Positions 13,433 to 21,708 of a stretch of 24,987 nucleotides of DNA are shown in pieces. Below the pieces are notes generated by a model. The model ran no database searches. It saw nothing but the letters and a program-made list of their open reading frames with translations, and was not told the DNA's origin. The position numbers and the translations under genes were made by a program. Each line of letters opens with the position of its first letter. The first letter of the stretch is position 1. This DNA comes from Fibrobacterales bacterium (GTDB lineage Bacteria; Fibrobacterota; Fibrobacteria; Fibrobacterales; Fibrobacteraceae), in the NCBI GenBank assembly GCA_025997455.1, contig BNUP01000021.1, positions 1 to 24,987 on the forward strand, given 5' to 3'.

Positions 13433-14523
13433 ACCCTTAACGACCTTGCAAACATCACAAGTGCCGCAATGCCGTAGATAATGTGTCCTATCCACGCACC
13501 GAGCCACTCGGATAAAATTCCGTTTTCACCCATTTGCAAACCCACGCGAATCACTATATAATAACTAAAAGTTAAAATAATACCTATGCCGAATTGTTGG
13601 CTTAAACCTCCTTTTCTGCTATACCTGTGTGAAAGGGAAATTGCGATTAAAAGCGTTACGAGTGCCGTAATGGGGCTTGAATATTTGAAGTGCAGTTGGG
13701 TCTCCATTTTTTTGGTGTCTTCTCCGCTGCGCCTCAGAATTTCAATTCGTTTAGTTATTTGCCGTGCACTCATCTCCTCATGACTCTGCCTCTCGTTTAT
13801 AATATCCTCCGGCAGAACCGTTGTCTGTTTGCCGACATCAAATGTTTTGAATTTTGTAGCGGTGAGGTTACCGTCTTGTGAAAAATATCTCGCCCAACCA
13901 TCGTTTAGAATCCAAGAAGAATCGTTCCACGAAATTTTTTTTGCATCATATCTCGCTGTCGGTTTTCCGTTTGTCTGCAACACAATAGAAATTTGTTCTC
14001 CGTTTTTGCGGAGTCCGTTGTAGTGCTTAAAATACCAATCGGAGTGATCCGCACCTATAAAAATAAATTGACTTTTTTCTTTAATTCGCGGATTTTTTTT
14101 CTGTTCAATTCTTGTTTCTGCAATTTCAAGTCGGCGGTGATTTGCATCTGGCAAAATCGTCTCTCCAATTACAAAAAGAAGTCCCGTGATAATAATCCCT
14201 ACAATAAAAAGCGGCATCAAAATTCTAAACGGACTTCTCCCCGCCCCCTGCATAGCGGAAATTTCCAAATGCCTTGTCATTCCGCCTATACTTGCAACCG
14301 TTGTGAGCATCAGTGCAACGGGACTCACCAAATAAATTATATACGGGAGATAACTGAGATAATACTCACCTGTCTGCGCCATTCCGCGCAAGAGCCACAT
14401 TTTAATATTGCCCACAAAATCTATAATTATGAATACCGAAATACTGCCGAGCATTATCAGTGCAAACGACCATAAAAAGTTGCTTAGCATATATCTTGTG
14501 AATTTTTTGGGGAGCATAACCAT
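13429..14523 (-). CDS. lptG: LPS export permease, LptG-like (YjgP/YjgQ family)
   Basis: LptF and LptG form the inner-membrane part of the LptB2FG ABC complex, which lifts lipopolysaccharide from the membrane into the periplasmic bridge. This 364-residue protein has the family layout: a membrane helix near 13-35, two more around 55-80 and 95-122, a periplasmic beta-jellyroll-like domain (about 125-265), and three helices at the end (about 280-360). HLEISAMQGAGRSPFRILMP (about 85-104) is the typical coupling region that contacts LptB. It starts directly after the stop of the upstream gene (TAG then ATG), with AAAAGG as ribosome site. It ends in a four-base tail-to-tail overlap with gpsA. LptB is not in this window. 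Which of the two is F and which is G is by position and weak similarity. Confidence 0.88.
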   Translation of the reverse strand: MVMLPKKFTRYMLSNFLWSFALIMLGSISVFIIIDFVGNIKMWLLRGMAQTGEYYLSYLPYIIYLVSPVALMLTTVASIGGMTRHLEISAMQGAGRSPFRILMPLFIVGIIITGLLFVIGETILPDANHRRLEIAETRIEQKKNPRIKEKSQFIFIGADHSDWYFKHYNGLRKNGEQISIVLQTNGKPTARYDAKKISWNDSSWILNDGWARYFSQDGNLTATKFKTFDVGKQTTVLPEDIINERQSHEEMSARQITKRIEILRRSGEDTKKMETQLHFKYSSPITALVTLLIAISLSHRYSRKGGLSQQFGIGIILTFSYYIVIRVGLQMGENGILSEWLGAWIGHIIYGIAALVMFARSLRV

Positions 14524-15780
14524 CTACCTTTTATTTACTCGCCAAGTTAAAATTAAACCAATTATTCCTATTAAAATATTACACCCCCACATTGAAATTG
14601 CAGGGGGAATTATAAGGCGATCCGCCAAATTTTCACCGCCGATTAAGCACACCCAATATACCACAAAAAAGCCCAAACTATAAACCGTGCCGGGACCTAT
14701 TCCGCCTTTGCGTGCGATTATTCCGAGCGGTGCTCCAATTAGAGCAAATACCACACAGGCAACTGCGGTGCTTATTTTTTTGTGAATTTCAACTTGGTAT
14801 TGGGCGATTCGTTTTTTCAAACCGTCACGGCGAACCTCCATTCTGCCTATAGCGACTTGCTTGTTTTTTTCTTCTCTGATAACTAACGCTATTGCATCTT
14901 TATGCGAAATGTTTCCGCTTGCAGAACCTTTGCCCCACACCGTCCTTTCAAATTCGGCGATCAATTTTGCCTCGTCCGCACGGGCAGTATCAACCACTGC
15001 CAGCATATCTTCTATGGGCATTTCTCTATCGTTTCTGCTTTTTGTGTCGGTGCGTTCAAAGCGGTCATCTATATTTTGAACGGCAAAATCTTGGTTGGAA
15101 AATCGTATGCGAAAATATCGTTCAGTGTCTTTTGGATCTACAAAATGATTTTCTCCGCTTTTGAGATGAAGCATTAGGGTCGCCCCCATATCAACATATT
15201 CCATTGAGGCTGAGTCGGCTGTTATTACTCTCGGATAAGTTCCGCCTATTTCAAAAATGCGAACACCGTATAGTTCTGCGTTTTGGTGGTCTATGCGCGA
15301 GACCCACATTTGAACTCCGGGAAATTGATTTATGAGTTTGCCTTCGTCTATGAGTGCGTGCGGTTTTTTGCGGGTTATAGATTGCATAAGGAGGGCACTG
15401 CGGAGGTTTGCTTCGGGCAAAATCCAATTGTTGAATACTATTAACAGAACCATTATAAGTGCGGAGAATATCAGGACGGGGCGCATCATAGAAATCGGGG
15501 AAATTCCTGCGGATTGCATTGCGGTAATTTCTCTGTCTGCCGAGAGTCGCCCGAAGGTCATTAGAGTTGCTGCGAGCACCGACATAGGCACAGCCAAACC
15601 TACCATCCAAACCACATTCAACGCAAAAATTTCGAGGACTATGGGTGCGGGTATTCCTTTGGAAAGAATTTTATCTAATACTTCAACTAAAAAATTTATG
15701 ACGAAAAGAAAAGTAGTGACAAACAGAGCCGCAAAAAACGGAACAATGTGCTCTTTGAGAATATAGCGAACCAAAATCAT
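14524..15780 (-). CDS. lptF: LPS export permease, LptF-like (YjgP/YjgQ family)
   Basis: The partner of the downstream LptG-like protein in LPS export. The 418-residue protein starts MILVRYILKEHIVPFFAALF and has membrane helices near 12-35, 48-75 and 98-118. SADREITAMQSAGISPISMM sits at the coupling position for LptB, followed by a periplasmic domain (about 120-310) and three helices at the C-terminus (about 332-415). The periplasmic domain includes a charged helical stretch (about 230-320) longer than in the second protein. No Shine-Dalgarno site precedes the start; TATTTT of TTTCTATTTT ends nine bases upstream. The order, F-like then G-like, and the adjoining TAG/ATG imply an operon. It diverges from the lpxH-type gene, so two envelope functions share a promoter region. 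Confidence 0.88.
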   Translation of the reverse strand: MILVRYILKEHIVPFFAALFVTTFLFVINFLVEVLDKILSKGIPAPIVLEIFALNVVWMVGLAVPMSVLAATLMTFGRLSADREITAMQSAGISPISMMRPVLIFSALIMVLLIVFNNWILPEANLRSALLMQSITRKKPHALIDEGKLINQFPGVQMWVSRIDHQNAELYGVRIFEIGGTYPRVITADSASMEYVDMGATLMLHLKSGENHFVDPKDTERYFRIRFSNQDFAVQNIDDRFERTDTKSRNDREMPIEDMLAVVDTARADEAKLIAEFERTVWGKGSASGNISHKDAIALVIREEKNKQVAIGRMEVRRDGLKKRIAQYQVEIHKKISTAVACVVFALIGAPLGIIARKGGIGPGTVYSLGFFVVYWVCLIGGENLADRLIIPPAISMWGCNILIGIIGLILTWRVNKR

Positions 15781-15850
15781 TACCGGTAAAAAATAGAAAT
15801 AGCGAGCAACGCAACATTATCCACACCCCACAATTTCTACTTTTTTGATA
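15781..15850. promoter_or_regulatory. Divergent promoters for lptFG and the lpxH-type gene
   Basis: On the minus strand TATTTT (15795-15790) ends nine bases before the lptF ATG. On the plus strand TACTTT (15838-15843) ends seven bases before ATG 15851. Both are of the TTTCTANNTT type and neither gene has a Shine-Dalgarno site. Confidence 0.5.
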
Positions 15851-16591
15851 ATGTCATCTTTTTTTCTATCCGATGCACATCTCGGCGTGTCGCCTGCGGG
15901 AGCGGTGCCTGAGCGTGAAATTCACCTTGCGGAATTTATTAAAGGGCTTAGGGGGCGGGCTACCCGTCTTTTTATTGTAGGAGATTTGTTTGAGTTTTGG
16001 TATGAATACGATTTTTACACTCCGAGTGCACATTTTAAAATATTAAAAAATCTTGCGGAACTCAGGGAGAGCGGTTGCAAAATAACTTTATTAAAAGGCA
16101 ATCACGATTTTGGTTTTGGGAATTTTTTTAGCGAACAACTCGGCATAGAAACCGTTGATTACTGTGTAGAGGAATTGGAGGGCAGGCGTGTTTATGTGTG
16201 CCATGGCGACGGCTTAGCCGGTATTGACGGCTCTTACCGTTTCTTAAAAAAAATTCTGAACTTTCGTTTTAACAGATTTCTTTTCAAGTGGCTACACCCG
16301 GATTTAGGAATGAGACTCGCCCTTGCAGTCGGTTCTAACAGCCGCGATTTTAACAAAAAACGCATAGTCCCCGAAGAGGAATATTTGGAAAACGCCCGCG
16401 TGCTAATGCGAAAAAACAACTGCGATACCTTAGTCCACGGGCATAATCACACCGCAGGCATTTGGAAAGTCCCCGAAGGTTTGGTAATAAACTGCGGAAA
16501 CTACCTCTTTAATGAAAACTACCTTGAAATTCGTCAAAAAATTTGCTATATTTGTGACTCACTTTCCGCAGTGCCAAACTCTGCCTGCTGA
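15851..16591 (+). CDS. lpxH: UDP-2,3-diacylglucosamine diphosphatase (LpxH-type metallophosphoesterase)
   Basis: Predicted to hydrolyse UDP-2,3-diacylglucosamine to lipid X and UMP in lipid A synthesis, at the inner face of the cytoplasmic membrane. The 246 residues carry the metallophosphoesterase motifs: SDAH (D8, H10), GDLFEFW (G44, D45), GNHD at 83-86, CHGD at 117-120 and HGHNH at 196-200. The GDLFEFWYEY segment and the GNHD form resemble the LpxH-like family of Bacteroidetes-type bacteria rather than E. coli LpxH, which has GNRD. ATG 15851 is chosen over TTG 15845 because TACTTT ends seven bases before it and the protein then opens directly with the first motif strand. The last 15 residues look non-conserved, and the likely rpsD promoter lies in their coding region. 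A general phosphoesterase is the alternative. Confidence 0.85.
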   Translation: MSSFFLSDAHLGVSPAGAVPEREIHLAEFIKGLRGRATRLFIVGDLFEFWYEYDFYTPSAHFKILKNLAELRESGCKITLLKGNHDFGFGNFFSEQLGIETVDYCVEELEGRRVYVCHGDGLAGIDGSYRFLKKILNFRFNRFLFKWLHPDLGMRLALAVGSNSRDFNKKRIVPEEEYLENARVLMRKNNCDTLVHGHNHTAGIWKVPEGLVINCGNYLFNENYLEIRQKICYICDSLSAVPNSAC

Positions 16592-16694
16592 GAGTTGCTT
16601 ACAGAGCAGCGTGAATAGCAATATTGAACCTCGCAAAAATGCAAAGTAAGCACTAACCAAAGAGTTTCCTCTTAAAAAAGAGGCAGGAGCAAAA
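16547..16694 (+). promoter_or_regulatory. rpsD promoter and long structured leader
   Basis: TATATT of GCTATATTTG (16547-16552) lies inside the 3' end of the lpxH-type gene. The leader would be about 135 bases, long for this window. CCTCTT (16668-16673) pairs with AAGAGG (16678-16683) just ahead of the Shine-Dalgarno AGGAG at 16685-16689. S4 represses its own translation in other bacteria through leader structure; the same is possible here. Confidence 0.45.
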
Positions 16695-17297
16695 ATGGCA
16701 TATAGAGGTCCCAAGGCAAAAGTTGCCCGTTCGTTGGATTTGGCAGTTACCCCCAAAACGCAGAAGGTGTTGGAACGCCGTAAATTCCCTCCCGGTCAGC
16801 ACGGAATGGGTCGCAAAAGAAGTGCAGGCGTTTATAAGCAGCAACTCGTTGAAAAACAGAGACTCAAATTCACCTATAACATTTCGGAATCGCAACTCTC
16901 AAAAATCTACGATGAGGCAAACCGCCGCGATGGTTCTTCCGGTGATAACCTGATGCAACTTTTAGAAACTCGTCTCGATGCACTTGTGTATCGTTCCGGT
17001 TTTGCACGCACAATTTTTGCAGCCCGCCAATATGTCGCTCACGGACATTTTCAGGTGAATGGGCAACGCAGTTTTTCTCCGAACCGCAAAATCAAACCGA
17101 ATGATGTTATTGCAGTCCGCGAAAAATCCCAGAATCATCCCCAAATTAAAGAGGCAATTGAAGGTGCACCCGAAGCCCCCTCATATTTGGCAGTCGAAAA
17201 AAACAAGTTAGAAGCAAAACTCGTTCAAGTTCCTCTCCGCGACCAAATCCCGGTGAAACTCAACGAGCAGTTGGTTGTTGAATACTATTCTAAGTAG
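16695..17297 (+). CDS. rpsD: 30S ribosomal protein S4
   Basis: S4 is a primary 16S rRNA-binding protein at the start of small-subunit assembly. The 200-residue protein has the N-terminal S4 domain (MAYRGPKAKVARSLDLAVTP, PPGQHGMGRKR near 32-42) without the zinc cysteines found in some S4 proteins. The S4 RNA-binding fold follows (LETRLDALVYRSGFARTIFA near 90-109, then ARQYVAHGHFQVNGQ), and the usual C-terminus contains KLNEQLVVEYYSK. AGGAG lies five bases before the ATG. In many bacteria rpsD sits between rpsK and rpoA; here it stands alone between an lpxH-type gene and an AAA-ATPase gene. A hairpin follows the stop by seven bases. Confidence 0.96.
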   Translation: MAYRGPKAKVARSLDLAVTPKTQKVLERRKFPPGQHGMGRKRSAGVYKQQLVEKQRLKFTYNISESQLSKIYDEANRRDGSSGDNLMQLLETRLDALVYRSGFARTIFAARQYVAHGHFQVNGQRSFSPNRKIKPNDVIAVREKSQNHPQIKEAIEGAPEAPSYLAVEKNKLEAKLVQVPLRDQIPVKLNEQLVVEYYSK

Positions 17298-17304
17298 TAA
17301 TATA

Positions 17305-17325
17305 GGGGTGCCGTTCGGGTGCCCC
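17305..17325 (+). terminator. Hairpin after rpsD
   Basis: GGGGTGCC and GGTGCCCC can pair with two G-U wobbles around a GTTCG-type loop, seven bases after the stop. No T-run follows (GCAATGACGGAACGC), and that flank resembles repeat sequence near 3525-3535, so it may be a dispersed element used as a terminator. Confidence 0.45.
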
Positions 17326-17401
17326 GCAATGACGGAACGCACTACATCAAGCAAAGCGACTGGACAGCGTAGAAAAAACAGTTATTGTTTGATTATTTTA
17401 T

Positions 17402-17430
17402 TTGTTGCTGTAAAAAAAAATTTCTACATT
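17402..17430 (+). promoter_or_regulatory. Leaderless promoter of the AAA-ATPase gene
   Basis: TTGTTG (17402-17407) and TACATT (17425-17430) are 17 bases apart, and TACATT ends seven bases before ATG 17438. No Shine-Dalgarno site is seen. Confidence 0.55.
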
Positions 17431-17437
17431 GTCCGCT

Positions 17438-19024
17438 ATGCCTACCAATCTCCGTGAATTTTGCACCACCGGTCTTTGTATCCCAAGCAAGAACTATATG
17501 GTGGATACCACGCCAAAAATCGATAGTATTATAGAACTTATAGAAAAAGGCAAATACTTTACCATAAACCGTGCTCGGCAATACGGCAAAACAACCACGC
17601 TACACCTATTAGAACTTGCTCTCCCCAAAATAGGCTACGAATGTGCCCGAATCAGTTTTGAAGGAATTGATGATGAAGTTTTTGATAGCCCTGAGGCTTT
17701 TTGCCCAAGTCTCTTAAACCAAATTGCAACAGTTTTAGAACGGAAGTCTATCTCTAATGCAGAGGTGTGGCGCAATGATTCTGTTGTTTCTTTCCAACTT
17801 TTAGCAAATCACATTGCTCTGATGTGTCAAAATAAGCAGGTGGTTTTGATGATAGATGAAGTAGATAAAACTTCAAACAATTTTATTTTTCTCAAATTTT
17901 TGGGTATGCTTAGGGAAAGTTATTTGCGAAGATATGATGTGCCAACTTTCCAAAGCGTTATTTTGGCGGGTGTTTATGATATTAAAAATCTAAAAATAAA
18001 AATCGCAAAGGAAGGGCAATATACACTTGAAGGCGGGGAGAACCGCATAAACTCACCTTGGAATATAGCGGCAAATTTCAATATAGATATGTCGTTTAGT
18101 GCACCAGAAATAGCAACAATGCTAAATGAATACGAGGGCGACCACCACACGGGAATGAACATAAAAGAGATTTCCGAAGAGATATATTACTACACAAGCG
18201 GCTATCCGTTTTTAGTGTCTGATATTTGCAAAATAATTGATGAGGAATTAGAAAAAGACTGGTCGCTCGACGGAGTGCAAAAAGCGATAAAAAAAATAAT
18301 GAATACTCCCGGAATGCCGTTATTTGATGATATGGCGCATAAAATAAATGACAATAAAGAGTTATATGATTTTTTATACGACACAATAGTAGAAGGAAAA
18401 ATCGGCACATATAATCCTATGAGTTATGCTATTTCTTTGGGACTTATGTTTGGAATTTTATCGAGAAAAGACAATTTTGTTTTTGTCGGTAATAAAATTT
18501 TTGAGATTATACTTTGCGATTATTTTATTATTGAAAAGCAACGGGTTGCAAAAGAAAAAATTACTGAAGTTCTTTCCAATATAGTTGAAGATAAAAAGTT
18601 CAATATGGAACTATGCTTAAAAAAGTTTGGGCAACACTACTATGAACTTTACAACGCAAAAAATGCAAAATTTTTAGAAGACGAATGTAGAATTTTATTT
18701 TTAACCTACCTGCGCCCGCTCATTAACGGTTGGGGATTTTACCATATTGAAAGCGAGACCCGCGACAGCGAACGGATGGATATTGTGGTTGATTACGCAC
18801 CGGAGCAGTTTATTTTGGAGTTAAAAATTTGGCGGGGTGATTCTGCTCACAAAAAAGCATACGAACAATTGGGTAAATATTTGGATAGCAAAGGCAAGGA
18901 TACAGGGTATTTGCTCACATTTGATTTTCGCCGTTCGGGCACTGCACGCCGCACTTCTACCCGCAAAAAATCCGCCAAATGGATAAAATGGCAAGGTAAA
19001 AAGATTTTCGATGTGATGGTGTAG
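17438..19024 (+). CDS. AAA-ATPase-like protein with C-terminal PD-(D/E)XK nuclease-like domain
   Basis: A 528-residue protein of the type often annotated AAA-ATPase-like, expanded in many anaerobes. The P-loop is NRARQYGKTTT (44-54), a short RxxxGKTT form. The Walker B is VVLMIDEVDK with D140 and E141. A helical middle part (about 230-380) resembles the winged-helix region of these proteins. Near the end, MDIVVDYAPEQFILELK (447-463) matches the D...ExK core of PD-(D/E)XK nucleases (D448, E461, K463), followed by a basic tail (RRTSTRKKSAKW). The frame also allows TTG 17429, but ATG 17438 has the TACATT box seven bases ahead. Its biological role is not established; a nuclease linked to mobile DNA or defence is possible. 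It ends 29 bases from the convergent permease gene. Confidence 0.85.
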   Translation: MPTNLREFCTTGLCIPSKNYMVDTTPKIDSIIELIEKGKYFTINRARQYGKTTTLHLLELALPKIGYECARISFEGIDDEVFDSPEAFCPSLLNQIATVLERKSISNAEVWRNDSVVSFQLLANHIALMCQNKQVVLMIDEVDKTSNNFIFLKFLGMLRESYLRRYDVPTFQSVILAGVYDIKNLKIKIAKEGQYTLEGGENRINSPWNIAANFNIDMSFSAPEIATMLNEYEGDHHTGMNIKEISEEIYYYTSGYPFLVSDICKIIDEELEKDWSLDGVQKAIKKIMNTPGMPLFDDMAHKINDNKELYDFLYDTIVEGKIGTYNPMSYAISLGLMFGILSRKDNFVFVGNKIFEIILCDYFIIEKQRVAKEKITEVLSNIVEDKKFNMELCLKKFGQHYYELYNAKNAKFLEDECRILFLTYLRPLINGWGFYHIESETRDSERMDIVVDYAPEQFILELKIWRGDSAHKKAYEQLGKYLDSKGKDTGYLLTFDFRRSGTARRTSTRKKSAKWIKWQGKKIFDVMV

Positions 19025-19053
19025 AGATTTTATTAGTAATGATTGACCCGCAC

Positions 19054-20859
19054 TTACCTCTCCTTCCCCGATAAACTCCGCAGTAAAAGCGGTCGGGCAA
19101 GGAGTATCAGCAAAATCATAGGGGCAGAGGCAACAACGCAGAATGCCATTAAAAGTTCAGGGCGGTTGGCGAATTGACCAACTGCCATTCTTATACCGAC
19201 CGGTAAAGTAGCGGTGGTTAAATCGGTTGAGAGAATCCAGATGAACAGAATTTCGTCCCACGCAAAAAGCAGCATATAAATAAAGCACACGGCAATTCCG
19301 GGTGCGGCGGCGGGTAAAAGCACCTTAGTGAAAGCCTGCCAATAATTGCAACCGTCGAGAATAGCGGACTCTTCTAAATTTGCGGGCAATGCGGCAAAAA
19401 TGTTAAACAAAAATTGAATTGCCATAGGCAAAAAGAATATTAAATTCACAAAAATAATCACGCTATACGAATTAAAAAGACGAAAATCATTCATCTGCAA
19501 AATCGAAAATATTACAAAGACGGGAATCAAAAACGGCAACCCCGAAAATATTTGAGTGGAAAGCAGCGCACGGGAAAAAATAGTTTTCCCCTTAAATCTC
19601 ATTCTCGCTATAGCATAACTCGGAAACACGGCGAGCAAAAGGCACAGAACTGCAATGCTCAAACTTATTATCGCAGAATTTTTCATAAAAACGGCAAGCG
19701 GCATTGTCTTTGCTATGTCTTGATAATTAGAGAATTGAAATTTGCGGGAGCCTTGCGGAATAAACGAAAAATCACTTTTCACCGATGGAGTTGAGATTGT
19801 ATCTTGAACAACAGACGGTGTATTGCCCGCAATTGCAATATGATTTTTTAGAACCTTTCCCGACTCCTGCTGAATTGTGCTCGTTCCCAAATCGTGTATC
19901 ACCAAAATTTCTGAGTCGGATACCTGCGAAAATCTGTGAATTGAAGTATTTGGCAAACCCGTAGCATCGGTTATCCAATTGATTTCCTTTGTATCCGTAT
20001 CAAAAATTGCTACACCGGGAAAAATTTCGCCTCGCATTCCCAAAACAATTTTATTTCCTGCCAAAACCATAGAAAGTCCAAACGATGTCGCTTGGCTCTC
20101 CCAAATATTTTCCCAAGGGAAATATCTGAAACGGGAAACTTTATTAGGAAACAACTCCGACAAACACCACCGAAACAAAAAGTGATTCTCCCGTTCCGTG
20201 CGTGCTGATTTTTCTAAGAGAGAATTTATCTTAGGGTTCAACCAGCCGTCGCTCTTTCCCCATTCGGCAAACAACAGATTCAAAATTTTTTCATTCGTTA
20301 AAATGTAATTCAATTGATTTATTATCTCCTCCGACTGATAGAATTTTATTCCTGAAATTTTTGAAATGTCGCTTGAATTTAATCTGTCTGCGAGCCAAGA
20401 AAAATTTTCAGGTAAAATATCACTCGAAGAGTAAAACCTCGTAGGGTCAAATTTGTTATAACTGTCCTCAAAATATTCCCAATTGTAGTTTCCCTTAATT
20501 GTTCCGTTTTTAAGCGAAATTTCGGTTAAACCGTTATCTGCACTTGCTCCCCAAAGTGAATTTTCCTGCCGAGCATAAACCGTTGCAACGGAATTTAAGT
20601 CGGTTATCATTTTTTTATTCACAAAAATTTGTCCCAATTCCGTTGCCGCAATCTGTGTAGGTTTTTTGGTGCTGTTTGTATCAAAATTAATCTCTTCAAA
20701 AAACACAACGGAATTTTCTCTCGGTTGAGGAATATATTTTTTATTCAAAATGTCAATATTCGGCATAAGTGAAAACCATACCATAACCACAAACGGCAAA
20801 ACTCCGGCAAATGCGAAAATCCACGCTACTGCCAATTTTTGTTTTTTGTGCATTAACAT
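19054..20859 (-). CDS. MalG-type ABC permease with ~335-residue extracytoplasmic insertion
   Basis: The second permease of a sugar-type ABC importer. MalG relatives have about 270-300 residues; this one has 601. Helix 1 is at about 9-31. The remaining helices start near 387 (PLAVFMKNSAIISLSIAV) and the EAA loop, which docks on the ATPase, is ESAILDGCNYWQAFTKVLLP at 497-516. Between helix 1 and helix 2, about residues 35-370 form a large extra domain that should lie outside the membrane. It contains propeller-like strands such as NSLWGASADNGLTEISLKNG (100-119) and AIFDTDTKEINWITDATGLP (284-303), recalling two-component regulator propeller repeats. The start follows the first permease by six bases. 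There is no frameshift or stop, so the domain is a real in-frame part. It could bind substrate or sense a signal; that is inference. Confidence 0.85.
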   Translation of the reverse strand: MLMHKKQKLAVAWIFAFAGVLPFVVMVWFSLMPNIDILNKKYIPQPRENSVVFFEEINFDTNSTKKPTQIAATELGQIFVNKKMITDLNSVATVYARQENSLWGASADNGLTEISLKNGTIKGNYNWEYFEDSYNKFDPTRFYSSSDILPENFSWLADRLNSSDISKISGIKFYQSEEIINQLNYILTNEKILNLLFAEWGKSDGWLNPKINSLLEKSARTERENHFLFRWCLSELFPNKVSRFRYFPWENIWESQATSFGLSMVLAGNKIVLGMRGEIFPGVAIFDTDTKEINWITDATGLPNTSIHRFSQVSDSEILVIHDLGTSTIQQESGKVLKNHIAIAGNTPSVVQDTISTPSVKSDFSFIPQGSRKFQFSNYQDIAKTMPLAVFMKNSAIISLSIAVLCLLLAVFPSYAIARMRFKGKTIFSRALLSTQIFSGLPFLIPVFVIFSILQMNDFRLFNSYSVIIFVNLIFFLPMAIQFLFNIFAALPANLEESAILDGCNYWQAFTKVLLPAAAPGIAVCFIYMLLFAWDEILFIWILSTDLTTATLPVGIRMAVGQFANRPELLMAFCVVASAPMILLILLARPLLLRSLSGKER

Positions 20860-20865
20860 TAAAAA

Positions 20866-21708
20866 TTATACTCCGTAATTATCAATTTTTAAGCGGCGGT
20901 AATAAAATAAAATTGCAACACCCACCACAGTCATTAACATCATCGACAAAGCCGCACCTACGCCTAAATTCCAATACTGAAACGCCGTGCGGAAAATATA
21001 CGGCATAAGCATATCCGCGCCTTTTCCCGGAATAATAGTTCCTCCGCCGAACATCATAACTATTATATTGAAACTGTAAATGTTGATAATAAAATTTTGA
21101 ACAAAAACGGCAATAAATACAGGTTTCAAAATTGGCAGTGTTATGTAGAAAAACTTTTCCCAATTTTTTGCACCGTCCATAATAGCCGCATCATTTACAT
21201 CACTCTTAACCGAATTTAATCCGACCAAAAATAAAAGCATTGAGTAGGGAAAGTAATGCCAAATCGCGGGAACAGCAACCGCAAAAATCGCATTCTCGCC
21301 AACGATCCACTGCGGGTTTAACATTTCCATTTGAAAAAGCGTTCCAAAAAACAGACCCACAACAAAACTCGGCAATGCCCAAGAAATCATAATGAGGGAA
21401 ATTGCAATTGAACGACCTTTGAACGGATTAGAAATACACAACGCCATAAACAAGCCGATTGTCGTGGAGCAAATTGTGGTGACCATTGTATATATTATTG
21501 AATTTTTAACCGCATTTATAAAACCGTCTTGTCTTAACGCGAGAATGTAATTATAAAAAGAAGGAGTAGAGTCAAACCAATTTTTTGGGTTATTGTTTAT
21601 GTCAAATAAACTTATTGCAAAATTTGTGGAGATAGGCAATATTAAAAATATAAAGAGAATAATGCACATAGGTATAACAAAAAAATATGCAAGTTTTTTT
21701 TGTTTCAT
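20866..21708 (-). CDS. MalF/UgpA-type ABC permease
   Basis: First permease of the importer. The 280-residue protein has six predicted membrane helices, the first at about 9-31. The EAA loop DAAIMDGAKNWEKFFYITLP (173-192) contacts the ATPase. Length and layout are normal for CUT1-type permeases (short MalF form). Its ATG overlaps the stop of the solute-binding protein gene by four bases, so translation is probably coupled. The next permease gene starts six bases after its stop. The substrate cannot be named; relatives carry oligosaccharides or glycerol-3-phosphate. Confidence 0.92.
   Translation of the reverse strand: MKQKKLAYFFVIPMCIILFIFLILPISTNFAISLFDINNNPKNWFDSTPSFYNYILALRQDGFINAVKNSIIYTMVTTICSTTIGLFMALCISNPFKGRSIAISLIMISWALPSFVVGLFFGTLFQMEMLNPQWIVGENAIFAVAVPAIWHYFPYSMLLFLVGLNSVKSDVNDAAIMDGAKNWEKFFYITLPILKPVFIAVFVQNFIINIYSFNIIVMMFGGGTIIPGKGADMLMPYIFRTAFQYWNLGVGAALSMMLMTVVGVAILFYYRRLKIDNYGV

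Noticed and set aside
17305..17345. tRNA-like structure after rpsD
   Set aside because: Only one hairpin is present; no cloverleaf, TTCRA arm or anticodon arm. I found no tRNA or rRNA gene in the window.
17275..17457. 60-residue frame between rpsD and the ATPase gene
   Set aside because: It is built from the end of rpsD, a hairpin and an A/T-rich promoter region; no start signal.
19054..20859. Two genes merged by a sequencing error
   Set aside because: The frame is continuous, membrane helix 1 belongs to the permease, and the inserted part is compositionally similar to its neighbours, so a genuine fusion is more likely.
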